64,000 nucleotides of DNA from Epiperipatus broadwayi (GCA_028023455.1 JAQFVV010000156.1:1943236-2007235); one strand, 5' to 3'. Shown: positions 11,441 through 23,272, counted from the stretch's first letter. Translations and numbers: made by a program. The notes: generated by a model not told the origin, from the letters alone.

Positions 11441-13682
11441 TACAAACTTTCTGATAAACATTTTTTTTATAAATGATGTTGAATTTAATCTATAGTTTTG
11501 ATAGACATGCTTTAGAATTGTGAAGAAGTTGTTAAAATTCAATGTTTTATACACTACAAAAAGAGGTATTATAATTAAAATATCTGAATATTTTCAATAT
11601 TTTCCAAATATTCTCGGTCAGGATTTTGTTATGTTATATCAAGATTACAATTACTAATCTGTAAATAAGAGAGAAAATATAAATATTAGAAATCAGAAAT
11701 CAATAAAAATGTTACTTGTTCCGATCCTAGCAATTTGTTTATAAAAAGTTGGATCTGTTAATCACTAATTTTGGTGATATAGAAACGACGCAAGGGTAAA
11801 AATTGTGTTCGTTATTAGCGGAAAAGACAATTTTGAATAAGTCTGCACATTTAAACAAAAAAAAACATTGCATTAACTACCCTTCTAGACATAAAAGTAT
11901 CTATAATCATTAAATATTTATAAATAAATTATTTCGGGAGAAACTATATTGATAACAATAGACAAAATAATATACAGTATATACAACTACTATAAACATT
12001 ATTTCATCAATCGGAAATTAACAACTTATGAAATATATCTTTTTGAAATCGTGTTTAACCGCTTATTGTTATTTTTTTTAAAAAAATTGAGAATGAAAAG
12101 ATAATAATTATTCATGTACTTTTATTTACTATAATTATGTATTACAATATCTATTTTAATATTATTTTATTTGGAAAAAATTCATTAGCAAATTTATCAT
12201 AATGCGCCCTCTACCGCATTTATAATAAACAATTTTATAATACTTCTCACAGGTCATAATATAAATCTCATATTTTATTTTTATAAACTACATTTAAAAT
12301 AGTATATTTTTTAAAAAGATGATTGTATTAAACTTTAAAATTTGATTATTGATATAATACGACTGTAAAGGTCAGGTGACAATGCAAGAGTGTTGAAACT
12401 TTTATATAACCAATATGTGAAAACTTCAAAAATAAAACATTCACATACTTAAATTTTACCAGAAACCATCAAATAAAATCATGAAAATTTTGATCCTTCT
12501 ATAAATATAAACATTCCAGGACCACACAGATGAAAATCCTAAACTACAAAAGTGAAAAATGATTATATGTATAGACTAAAAATATGAAATATCTTAAGAG
12601 CAATATAAACTTTATCATCTTCCATTTATATCAGATATAAAATAAACAAACAAAAAAAAATTTTAATTACTTCAGTTAAAGAATAATCAAATATCAAAAT
12701 TGAAAGTGTAGTTCCTATACAAAATAATAAAACAAAAAGTTAATGTAATACCATAGCAGATCTGTTTTCAATAAATCATTTTCTCAAACTTCACACTGAT
12801 GGCTGAATTATCATATAAGCAAACAACCACCATTTATTAAAGATAGTTCATTACGGTGTAGCAGCCATATTTCAAATAAATATTATCTAAATAGTCAATA
12901 TCGGCTGAGTAGAGACCAAACTCATGCTAAACTAACAAATATTCTATATTCATGGGTAATTTCAATTCTCATAAAATATAAATCTGAGAGCACATTAAAT
13001 TATAAACTCCTAGATTCAACAGTAGCAACTAAATTTCTTCTTTATAGACTAAACAAATAATATCCATAATTCTAATGCACATGAAACTTCTCAACTTCCT
13101 ATTCAAATAATGCAATCTAACATAAACTATAGTTGATAATCCAATTCATGACTATACAGAAGAACTAAAAACCAAAAAAGTCGATCCATTTCCTAGTTGG
13201 ATTTTCTAACATGGTTTATAATAACTATAAAATTCTATATATTAGTTAAATAAAGAATTTTATCCACCCTTTTTGTTTTTATCTTTATTCATATTTTAAA
13301 AGCTAACAAACATATTCTATTGACAATCAACACTTGACATCTATATTGTTCCATACTTCAAATGAAATATTAACTAATTTTGTCTTAGGTTTAATCTTAG
13401 TATACCAAAATATAATTGTTTTCCTTCTTTAAACCCTATCTTTATAATTATTATTTTAATTTAATTATGCATCTCTTATCACCTATACATGTCAATTATC
13501 AATTTTCTAGATGATTTAAATACATAAAGCTGTTACACTATTTCTTTTTAAATATATTTACCATTCATTTTCATATATTTAGTCTAATAAACATTTAAAT
13601 TATGAGAGACAATCTAAAGCTGGCATATATATATATATATTTCACTTGGTTATTCCTTTTAAAACCATTATGTTGTCTTTCT
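11441..13682. other. AT-rich DNA without recognisable genes
   Basis: No supportable frame or repeat. Bases 11,600-12,100 have slightly more CpG than the surroundings, without any gene signal I can defend. Confidence 0.45.
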
Positions 13683-13896
13683 TATATACTTTCTCACTGA
13701 ATTGAATATATAAACATAAAGAGAACTATATGATAATTTATTTTCATCTAATCAACTTTCATTCAAAATGTTGACAAGGTTCAATTTTGAAAGAAAGTCG
13801 ATTAGATGAAAATAAATATAGGATTAAAATATATAGTTGTCTATTAAGTTGATTATGTTTATATATTCAATTCAGTGAGAAAATATATATATGTAA
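13683..13896. mobile_element. foldback element (two nested inverted repeats)
   Basis: Outer arms CTCACTGAATTGAATATATA and its inverse near 13,860-13,880 enclose inner arms TTTTCATCTAATC and GATTAGATGAAAA around a ~30-bp loop. There is no coding content and no clear target duplication. It is likely a MITE or foldback. Confidence 0.65.
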
Positions 13897-13989
13897 GATT
13901 TTAGCCTCTTGATTCCTCTCATTTCTATTTTGGATTTAATTCTCCATTATTATGTAATTTTAGCCCATAATAAAAAAAATTTTTCACTC

Positions 13990-14160
13990 TGTTCTAGAGC
14001 CACATACTATAAGTTCAAGTAAGCAATGGTTACCAGATGGTATAGTGCTATAATATCCCATATCAGTTTCTGGCTTTTGCCTTTATTAGCAAGGAGCAAT
14101 TGGGAATAAGAGATACTCTGCTATGCTCTCTGGTATTCATTGATTATTTATGCTTACCAC
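13990..14160 (-). repeat. heavily decayed retrozyme-family copy
   Basis: The order of recognisable blocks follows the retrozyme monomer: AAGCAATGG, CCAGATGG, AATATCCCATATCAGTTTCTGG (compare ATATCCCCAGACTAGTTTCTGG), then AAGGAGCAATTGGGA. The hammerhead core on the minus strand is destroyed. This looks like the oldest copy in the window. Confidence 0.45.
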
Positions 14161-15332
14161 AAATGACTCTAGAATAAAATAAAGAGAACCCATTTTGGAA
14201 GCATATGAATAAGTATATCAAAATCAAGTAATATTGTAAGTAATATGCACAAAATAATTACATATTTATTCATACATTACATACTAATTTTTCAGACATC
14301 TATACAAATATGTTAAGATTTCCGACCAAAGACAAATAGAATAGTTTGGCTATAAAATACTGTGAATACACTACAACAATTTCTAATCATCAGAGATAGT
14401 TTGCAACCATTTGTCATCCTTTTAAAGTAATTTATTCTACCATATCAGTCTTGGAGTTATATCACAAACTTCACTGAAATCTTACATCAGTAAAAATGCA
14501 CAAAAAATAAAATAAACTTAAAGCTAAACTGTGGAAACACTGAGCCATTTCTTGATGACAAGAAAAACTTCAAATAGTAGGAGGGAAAAACCCAAAATTA
14601 GAAAGCTTTTATTTTTACATAAAATATTTTCTTAATATAATACTAAATAAAAACAAGGGTTGCAATAACAAAATTAAATATAATGTAATTAGTAACACTG
14701 TTTTAAAGGGCAAACAGATATTCTGATGCCATGTTATATAACGGGAATGGCCAAAACATCGACAGCGATCGATCCGCCGACCGCAAAATCTCTGGAAGTC
14801 GACCGCGAAGCTGACACAAATCTTGACAAATTATAATGATAAATTTAGAGCTGATTTAAATATAAAAAAAGAAAAGATTCAAAATTATTCTCATTTAAAA
14901 ATAGTTAAATTTAAAATAACACCTGTTGTTATTGTCGATCTCAAAAATAAACCCAGGTTGGAAGAAGCTGAAAAGAATTAAATTATTTTGTGATACGCTA
15001 GAGATAAAATTCTTAGAAATATTTAAATGCCATTTTCCAGAGGAGAAATTAAAATAACTTGTCCTGGAGAAACAAGGATTTTAATGAACTGATTTTAAAA
15101 CAAAGAAAGCTGTGAACTTTTTTAAAAATTTCATCTCATTAGCAAATAATCCCCAAGGAGATTCAAAAAGAAAACAGGACTATTTCTATCTATGAAAAAA
15201 AATAGATGTCAAAGCAAGAACTTTATGCCTAATTATTTAAAAGACTGTTAGCAAAGAAAATGTGAGGATTTTCCAAGGCACAGAAATAGAGGACTATAGT
15301 AAAATATTATTTTTATTGTTATGTACATTTTT

Positions 15333-15373
15333 CTCCCCCTAGCAAATTTTTGACATCATGCTAAGAGGGGGAG
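15333..15373. other. GC-rich hairpin inside the hAT element
   Basis: CTCCCCCTAGCA pairs with TGCTAAGAGGGGGAG across a 14-nt loop. It is a striking C/G tract in AT-rich DNA with a purine tract on its 3' side. It is of unknown role and lies in the 5' non-coding part of the hAT element. Confidence 0.5.
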
Positions 15374-15902
15374 ATGTGTTTTAAATTTCCTTACTCATCA
15401 AAAATTACAAAAAAAAAAAAAAAAATTATAAAAATCAAAAAATAAATTCAGGATTTGTTATATTTTGGTAAAAATATTGATTGATTAACATTAACTTTGC
15501 ATAAGTTATAAAGTCATATTTAATTACTCCAGAAAAAAGAGAACAGGAAGAAAGTTAACTATAGAAAGGTACTTTAAGTAAAGAGCAATGAAAAAAGATT
15601 GCAGAAGGAGAAAATAAAATGGGAATGATAATTCATTGTAGAAAAAAGATAGCATTGTTTAATTAGAGCAGAAAGCTATTTTTAAAACTAATTAAAGAAA
15701 AGAGTAAAGAAGAAGTATTAGTACAATTAATATCAAGAAGACTAAACCATCAAACATCACATGATCACCATCTCTATACTAGCACATAATTTGTTGTAAA
15801 CAAAGGCAAAACTCCCCATACAGTAGTGCCACCCTGTGCCAAACAGAGTAATCAATGGATGCCAGAAGGCTTGTGCATAAAATCCCTATCTAGTGCCTAC
15901 TC

Positions 15903-15961
15903 ATCCAATATCCCCAGACTAGTTTCTGGCTTGTGGCCATCATCAGTGAGGAGCCTTGGAT
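15903..15961 (-). ncRNA. type I hammerhead ribozyme, monomer 1
   Basis: Same 59-nt architecture as the copy at 16,967-17,025, on the minus strand: ATCCAA/TTGGAT outer stem I, internal loop, inner stem I, CTGATGA, TGGC-CACAA-GCCA stem II, GAAA, ACTAGT, C. Predicted cleavage lies between 15,917 and 15,916. All conserved core bases are present. Confidence 0.85.
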
Positions 15962-16359
15962 CTGAGAGCACTGCACCTAGATCTTAGGATCTAATGCAAC
16001 CCTCCAGCAGCCACCTTTTAACTCTACTTTACTACAAAACTATGAGAATGAAATTGAAAACATTGTTAATATCTTCAATCTAAGCTCAATAGCTTATATA
16101 GTCATATGGGTCTGAACTCAATTCAGCACCCATACATTTTGGTGTCTTTGGCTCTTAAACAACCATAGCCACCACTATCCTATTAGGCAGGATTGGTGTT
16201 AAACCATCAAACATCACATGATCACCATCTCTATACTAGCACATAATTTGTTGTAAACAAAGGCAAAACTCCCCATACAGTAGTGCCACCCTGTGCCAAA
16301 CAGAGTAATCAATGGATGCCAGAAGGCTTGTGCATAAAATCCCTATCTAGTGCCTACTC

Positions 16360-16418
16360 ATCCAATATCCCCAGACTAGTTTCTGGCTTGTGGCCATCAT
16401 CAGTGAGGAGCCTTGGAT
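16360..16418 (-). ncRNA. type I hammerhead ribozyme, monomer 2
   Basis: Identical to monomer 1, exactly 457 bp further on. Transcription through both on the minus strand, followed by cleavage at each site, would release a unit-length 457-nt RNA. Confidence 0.85.
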
Positions 16419-16966
16419 CTGAGAGCACTGCACCTAGATCTTAGGATCTAATGCAACCCTCCAGCAGCCACCTTTTAACTCTACTTTACTACAAAACTAT
16501 GAGAATGAAATTGAAAACATTGTTAATATCTTCAATCTAAGCTCAATAGCTTATATAGTCATATGGGTCTGAACTCAATTCAGCACCCATACATTTTGGT
16601 GTCTTTGGCTCTTAAACAACCATAGCCACCACTATCCTATTAGGCAAGATTGCTGTATGGGGAGTTTTGCCTTTGTTAACAACAAATTATGTGCTAGTAT
16701 AGAGATGGTGATCATGTGATGTTTGATGGTTTAACACCAATCCTGCCTAATAGGATAGTGGTGGCTATGGTTGTTTAAGAGCCAAAGACACCAAAATGTA
16801 TGGGTGCTGAATTGAGTTCAGACCCATATGACTATATAAGCTATTGAGCTTAGATTGAAGATATTAACAATGTTTTCAATTTCATTCTCATAGTTTTGTA
16901 GTAGAGTTAAAAGGTGGCTGCTGGAGGGTTGCATTAGATCCTAAGATCTAGGTGCAGTGCTCTCAG

Positions 16967-17025
16967 ATCCAAGGCTCCTCACTGATGATGGCCACAAGCC
17001 AGAAACTAGTCTGGGGATATTGGAT
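16967..17025 (+). ncRNA. type I hammerhead ribozyme, inverted monomer
   Basis: Stem I outer: 16,967-16,972 (ATCCAA) with 17,020-17,025 (TTGGAT). Internal loop: GGC versus TA. Stem I inner: 16,976-16,981 (TCCTCA) with 17,012-17,017 (TGGGGA, one G-U). Core CTGATGA is 16,982-16,988. Stem II TGGC/GCCA has loop CACAA (16,989-17,001). GAAA is 17,002-17,005. Stem III, ACTAGT (17,005-17,010), is self-complementary, and cleavage is predicted after C17,011. A lone stem III would have only two pairs, so activity as a dimer is expected, as proposed for minimal hammerheads of retrozymes and Penelope-like elements. The internal loop in stem I could contact loop II, as in natural fast hammerheads. Confidence 0.87.
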
Positions 17026-17423
17026 GAGTAGGCACTAGATAGGGATTTTATGCACAAGCCTTCTGGCATCCATTGATTACTCTGTTTGGCACAGGGTGGC
17101 ACTACTGTATGGGGAGTTTTGCCTTTGTTTACAACAAATTATGTGCTAGTATAGAGATGGTGATCATGTGATGTTTGATGGTTTAACACCAATCCTGCCT
17201 AATAGGATAGTGGTGGCTATGGTTGTTTAAGAGCCAAAGACACCAAAATGTATGGGTGCTGAATTGAGTTCAGACCCATATGACTATATAAGCTATTGAG
17301 CTTAGATTGAAGATATTAACAATGTTTTCAATTTCATTCTCATAGTTTTGTAGTAAAGTAGAGTTAAAAGGTGGCTGCTGGAGGGTTGCATTAGATCCTA
17401 AGATCTAGGTGCAGTGCTCTCAG

Positions 17424-17491
17424 ATCCAAGGCTCCTCACTGATGATGGCCACAAGCCAGAAAAGCCAGAAACTAGTTTGGGGATATTGGAT
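17424..17491 (+). ncRNA. hammerhead ribozyme, disrupted by a 9-nt duplication
   Basis: The core CTGATGA and stem I are present, but AGCCAGAA is duplicated between stem II and the GAAA box. The cleavage triplet is GTT instead of GTC. The extra segment should displace the catalytic core, so this copy is probably weak or inactive. Confidence 0.7.
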
Positions 17492-17881
17492 GAGTAGGCG
17501 CTAGATAGGGATTTTATGCACAAGCCTTCTGGCATCCATTGATTACTCTGTTTGGCACAGGGTGGCACTACTGTATGGGGAGTTTTGCCTTTGTTTACAA
17601 CAAATTACGTGCTAGTATAGAGATGGTGATCATGTGATGTTTGATGGTTTAACACCAATCCTGCCTAATAGGATAGTGGTGGCTATGGTTGTTTAAGAGC
17701 CAAATACACCAAAATGTATGGGTGCTGAATTGAGTTCAGACCCATATGACTATATAAGCTATTGAGCTTAGATTGAAGATATTAATAATGTTTTCAATTT
17801 CATTCTCATAGTTTTGTAGTAAAGTAGAGTTAAAAAGTGAGGACTGCATTAGATCCTAAGATCTAGGTGCAGTGCTCTCAG

Positions 17882-17940
17882 ATCCAAGGCTCCTCACTGA
17901 TGATGGCCACAAGCCAGAAACTAGTCTGGGGATATTGGAT
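17882..17940 (+). ncRNA. type I hammerhead ribozyme, last monomer
   Basis: Matches the 59-nt copy at 16,967-17,025 in every paired and core position; cleavage is predicted after 17,926. Its monomer is shortened at the 3' end, where the element stops at the TSD. A 75-codon frame on the other strand (17,856-18,083) overlaps it and is not regarded as a gene. Confidence 0.85.
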
Positions 17941-18784
17941 GAGTAGGCACTAGATAGGGATTTTATGCACAAGCCTTCTGGCATCCATTGATTACTCTGT
18001 TTGGCACAGAGTGGGACTACTGTATGGGGAGTTTTGCCTTTGTTTATATCAAGAAGACTAATTGCGGTCAAAGGAATGTTCATGTATGCAAATAAAGCTT
18101 AATGGATAATTTTGGTAAAAGATTTAATTCTATCATGGAATAGCCCGAAGAAAAATAGTGATCATCAATTATAATATTAATATCAGATTTGAAACAATGA
18201 TAGATATAAATATTGTGTGCAGAAAAGAGCAGTATGCTTTTTTACTCTTCGTGAATAGTGCACCCTGCTGCTATGTATATTGGACTTTTGAAAAAGGATC
18301 CAGAATGAAAGCTGTCCGGAAAATTATAGCAATTTTCTTCCATGAAGAATTATTCCCAGAGACTGTGCTTCTGTAGGTACCAATAGCCGGATAGAGAAAA
18401 AAACAGATCATAGATCTTTTTATTTGTGTAAGCCTGATGGGCTCCAATAGGATTGTGCAGAGAAAGACTGTGAGTATAAACAACTTGTAATTATTTTAAC
18501 TCAGGCCTAAGAATAGTGATGAGACTGATGTTATTCTATTATCAGTGGTGAATATTAGTATTTATGGAAATTAGTAATTAGAATCAAAGACTTATTAATT
18601 ACATTTGTAAATATTGAACTTTTAGAGCAGATCTGTGTTTTATGTGTTTAAAAGTTAATAAATATTTTTTCATCTTTACTAGTGATAATTCTAGACATGA
18701 ATAAACCAAATACAAGTGTGAAAAAAATAAAAACTTATCACTATCATTGAGAATAGAAAGATTATTTTTTTATTATGATGAAAA

Positions 18785-20421
18785 ATAAATGTGTATGTAT
18801 TATTTGCATCACACATGACTTTACTGAAAAAAGTCAATGTTGAAAGACATTTTCACACTATTCATAAAAATTATGAAGATGATTATCTATGAAGCACTGC
18901 ATTAAGAAATGCTAAAGTATAACAGCTAAAGACACAACTCACTACGCAACAAAATTTTTTGGTTAAGCTAAAAAATTTCTACGATTGCATCATTCAAAGT
19001 TGCTGAAACTTTAATTAAACACAATAAGCCCTTTAAAGATCAAATATGGAAAGAAGCCTTCATCAAGGCTGGTAAAGTATTAATTGAAAATTTTAAGAAT
19101 AAATCTGAAATAAAGATTTCTATCAAGCATAGAACAGAAAAAACTAGTCAAAACCTTGAAGAGATTTTACATAAAAACATTAACAATTGTAACATTTTAT
19201 CACTACAGTTTGATGAATCTACTGATTATATAGGTACTACCCAATTATGTATTTTTATTTGCATGTTTTTTTGGTGATATGTTAGCCACAGAATTATTAT
19301 TCCAATTCAAAGAAAAACAAGAAGTCAAGATATCTATGATTTATTCAAGAATTACATTGTACAAACGAATTCTAATTCACAAATTAGTATCAATAACTAC
19401 TGACAGAGCTTCTACAATGATTAGCAGTAAAATTGGGTTTGCTACTCTGTGTAAAAATGATAATGATATACCTAGTTTTATGATTATCATTATATTATAC
19501 ATCAGCATACCTTGTGTTCAACAGTATTGAAATTTAATCATGTTATGAGTGTTGTCTTTAAAACTGTTTATAAAATAAAAATCAAAAAGCTTGTTATGTC
19601 ATCAATTCCAGGATTTGCTAAAAAAAATGCAAGAGTGAACATAGTGAAGATCATTTTTGGAAATTAAAGGTGATTCATATCCAAAATTGAATGACAAAGA
19701 ACGGCTTCTTGACATCACCTTTTTCTGTGATATTACAGAAAAACTAAATAACTTAAATGTAGAACTGCAAGAAAAAGATAAAACAATAATAGTTATGATA
19801 AGCACTTTGAAGTCATTCAAGGAAAAATTAAATATGTTTGTAATGCAACTGAAGCGTTGTGAATTAAAATATTTCAAAAATATGGCTGATGAGTCTAAAG
19901 AAAGAAAAAATCTAATCTACAACAAATATGTTGAAAATATAATACTCATCATAAAGAAATTTAAAGGAAGATTCGTGGAATTTAACAAACTTGAAGATAT
20001 CGCTAGTTTTTTGTCTTATCCATTTAATGTTAACATCAATATCGAAGATATTGCTATGAAATTAAGTGACTTTATACATACAGATTCAATGGGCCTGGAA
20101 GAAGAAATAGTAAATATTAAATGTGATATACATTTAAAATCAATGGCTTCAAATGAGAGCTTCTAGACATTAATAAGCATGGATAGATATCCAAATATTT
20201 GGAGAGTTGCTGCATATTTCAATGCATTTTTTGGTTCAACATATTTGTGCAAATCAGCATTTTTCTGCAGGAATGTGATAAAAACTAAACATAAGTCACA
20301 ACTATCAGATCTACATCTGGAATCGTGTTTAAGAATTAAAATTCATACGAGCCAAATTTCAATAAACCTGCCAAAACTATGCAATGCCAAGTATCGTCAA
20401 AATAAAAAAAAATTATTATAA
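18785..20421 (+). pseudogene. hAT transposase, BED-finger/Charlie-like (broken)
   Basis: Four parts of a hAT transposase occur in the correct order but in different frames. (1) 18,790-18,870: a BED-type zinc finger with C-I-I-C and, after a frameshift, RHFHTIH (H-x4-H). (2) 18,970-19,260: ASFKVAETLIKHNKPF, then LSLQFDESTDYIGTTQLCIF, the conserved 'DEST' block. (3) 19,279-19,660: LVSITTDRASTMI and FNHVMSVVFKTVYKIK in another frame. (4) 19,657-20,421: DITFFCDITEKLNNLNVELQ, then after a stop the C-terminal dimerisation segment FGSTYLCKSAF...LSDLHLESCLRI. This layout is that of domesticated or active hAT proteins such as ZBED5- and GTF2IRD2-like genes. At least four disruptions make it inactive. 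The hAT inverted ends around it support the call. Confidence 0.9.
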
Positions 20422-20954
20422 CTTTTTTTTTTACTTTGGATTTTTTTTTTGTAAAATTTGCATTTAATTTATTTTAATACAATTCTAAAAGAATAATTTT
20501 CTTTTTTTCTCTCTCTATATTTTCTTGATTTTTTTTTTTAAATTTAAGACCAGCTATAGATAATTTAATAATTGTAATTTAATAAATATTTTATAAAGCA
20601 ACATGGACAAATTGAGAGGGAGCTGATATAATTTAGTAGTCATAGTAAAATGTCTTTGACAGTTCATATCTTACAGAAAAAAAATTCATCAGTTCGTATC
20701 TTTTAAAAACATCACCAATATTTGTATCTAAAAAGCCTTTATAAAAAGAATACACCAATTCGTAAGAACATTTTTAAAAACCAGGACTTCGAACTGTTAT
20801 TTTTTTTTCCATACCAGTTTTCATTCCGAAAAAAATATAGTTTTTTTTCTATTTTCCGGTTCAAAGCCCTGAAAAAAACATAGTCACCCTCAGGTATACT
20901 TTCATCAAAAAAGTCACCTCCAATGTCTAAAGTTTGGCCACTCCTGTTATATAA

Positions 20955-23270
20955 GAATCTTGATTAACAACCAAACTTAGCTGACTAACAAAGGATGTAA
21001 TCAAGAAATGTTTTTATTTCCCTGCTTGACAAACCATAATGAAGTAAGGTAAAATAATGTCAGAAAACATACAATACTATTAAGAGTTCTTAACAGAATT
21101 GTTTTATAAATGATTGATAATGCAATGCTAGTTCCTAGCATTTTATGCAAATTATATAATGTGTTAATCTTAGTTATAGTGCATATAGCAAAATTTATAA
21201 CATTCCTTTTATCTAAATAAAAATAGTTTTGGAATGCATTCTATTAATATGATCATATTCCAATTTTTGAATGACTTTCAGTTTACTTTAATGACTTAAT
21301 AAATGATTTCTTCATTAACAACAGTATTGATTTGTTCTTTATCATTTATATTGTTTTCCTTACTGAGATCTGGATTCATTTCATGATTTTGCATTAAACT
21401 CTGAATTGATCTCTATGTCAGTGATATAATAGTCTTTCACCAGGTTTAATGGTTTGTCTTATTTAAATATGATGGTAGCAGGAATCTATTTAATAAATAT
21501 CTGATAATTATACCCCTCTAAAGTTTGATATTTTCAGGCTGATCCCTGATGATGATAACTGGCAGAATTATAATCAAAGAGCATGAATATTTTAATGGGT
21601 ATTTAACTTAAAGCAATCTTAAAGTTATGTGATAGGCTAGTAACATTTTCGTTCAACATTCATTTGCTTGCCCATTTCTTTCAAGATGCAAATGTGATAT
21701 ATCAATCTTTATATTGCATAAAGAGTTTTAAAACTGTGCTGATAAAAACGATTGTGGTTTCCTCAGACATAATGTTTTTATAAATGTCATAAGAAAAAAG
21801 CAATTTGCAGTGGTGGGAGAAGATTAGAATGGCGATCACTTGTAGCCATTTAAGGAAAGCATCAATAGCAAATAAAAAAAATGTTTATTTTTGCCGAGAT
21901 CTTGCATGGTCAAGGTAAAATCTAAACAATAATCATTAGATTTAGACAGACATCTGATTTTATCTTTAGTCAACATATTCGGTATACTTAAGATGCAATA
22001 TGATTCTATATCTAGCCATCATACATATTTAAAAAACTATTATATGATTCTGATAATTCCTAAATAGCCATTGCATAATAGTCTTAGGGCTTCACTCAGA
22101 CCATCAGACAATTTCATAAAAAGTTTTATGAAAAATATAAAGAAGTTAATTTTTTAGAAATTTATTTAATATAAGCAATGCAAAAGAAATGGAAGAATAT
22201 TGTTATGAACATAATAAAAACATCAATTAATAGTTTTAAATCAATTTTATTTTCAAGTTTTAATGATTGGATTATTTATAATAATAAAAATGCTTTGGCA
22301 TTGCAAAACCCAAACATTCCAGAGTAACATTGTTTGTGAGACGTTTTTTTTTTTTTTATATGTCACAGCATCGGCCGGGAGGCGAAACCACAACGTATTT
22401 TTAAAAAAAAGACACAAGTGATCCACAAAATACAAAAATCAATTTATATAATTAGAATTATAAATTGTTTTATTTTGAAACTAATTTTTATTCTGCTACA
22501 TTCTTTATGTAGTCAAAACAACACAATGATTTAAACAAGTTAGTTAAAATAAATATATGCATTTAATTATTTTTTAATTTCATTGATATATTTTATTTCT
22601 GTCAATATTCTGAAGCACTATTGATATAATATCTGTAAAAGCAAAATCTTAATTTTTCACAGTTAATAAATAAATTACAAACGTACATTTAAATAAGAAT
22701 TTTAAAGTATTATAAATATTTTTTATAAATTAGAAATGGGAGTTGCATATAATTTTTACTCTCAATGTGATTTAAATTACCTTTTCATTGTTTAATAGAT
22801 TTCCGTATTTTACCAAAAATTAAATTCATAGTAAATCATTTTCTCCTAAAGATGGCAGTAAATCAAATCTAAAATAGTGTAGATTTTTTTTAATGACAAA
22901 GTTCACTAAAATATTTACAATAAGATATGAGTTATAATTATCAGATAATTGTTAAAGCATTTGCAAATAAAACTAAATGTTAAATTATAGAAAAAATCAA
23001 TGCAAAATTGTAAATATAAGCCGAATATACATTAATATCCTTGCTTCTAGAAAATTAGATACTATAATATTTCTTGTCAAAGATAACTTATAAAAGCAAT
23101 ATCAAACTACCAAAGCAATATCCAATTATTTTTTTAATTAGTTGATTTCAAGGCCAAGAAATCAAAATCTATTTTCCAGAAAATATATCTCCTCAAAATA
23201 TTTTATATAAACAGAGCTATTATAATTATGATTTAAAAAGGTGCTAATTGGTAAATCTAACTAATGAATA
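20955..23270. other. AT-rich DNA without recognisable genes
   Basis: There is no supportable frame, SINE head or inverted repeat. Minor GC-richer patches occur near 21,530-21,560 and 22,370-22,400 (CATCGGCCGGGAGGCG), not explained. Confidence 0.45.
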
Positions 23271-23272
23271 AC

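Larger units (their letters stand above)
15745..18045. mobile_element. retrozyme-like array of ~457-bp hammerhead monomers, partly inverted
   Basis: Boundaries are set by a perfect 15-bp duplication, ATATCAAGAAGACTA, at 15,730-15,744 and 18,046-18,060. Inside are two direct monomers (15,745-16,199 and 16,200 to about 16,651), then an 82-bp piece and three monomers in the opposite orientation (16,734-17,185; 17,186-17,651; 17,652-18,045, partial). The period is 457 bp and the copies are nearly identical. Each monomer has one type I hammerhead ribozyme: minus strand in the first two, plus strand in the rest. Tandem monomers, hammerheads, no protein and a variable-length TSD match animal retrozymes and the terminal repeats of Penelope-like elements. 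The head-to-head inversion is unusual. It interrupts the hAT element, so it is younger than it. Confidence 0.85.
14742..20946 (+). mobile_element. hAT DNA transposon with 8-bp TSD, split by a retrozyme array
   Basis: The left end CGGGAATGGCCAAAAC and the inverse of the right end, CAGGAGTGGCCAAACT, agree at most of 16 positions. Both are flanked by TTATATAA (14,734-14,741 and 20,947-20,954), giving the 8-bp duplication expected of hAT. Total length is 6.2 kb, or about 3.9 kb without the 2.3-kb retrozyme insertion, which is normal for an autonomous hAT. The interior holds a decayed transposase on the plus strand. Bases 14,760-14,810 near the left end are rich in CG dinucleotides, unlike the flanks. 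It is dead, because the transposase has several frameshifts and stops. Confidence 0.88.

Noticed and set aside
17856-18083. 75-codon minus-strand frame, similar in sequence to the 69-codon frame at 57,008-57,217
   Set aside because: Both lie in retrozyme copies, antisense to the hammerhead. Their similarity follows from the >80% identical repeat DNA. No start context, motif or codon-position pattern supports a protein, and other copies have the frame broken.
19602-19877. 91-codon minus-strand frame
   Set aside because: Antisense shadow of the hAT transposase frame at 19,657-20,166.
19884-19912. GCTGATGAGTCTAAAGAAAGAAA as a hammerhead core
   Set aside because: It lies in the transposase reading frame (ADESKERK); no stem II or cleavage site fits.
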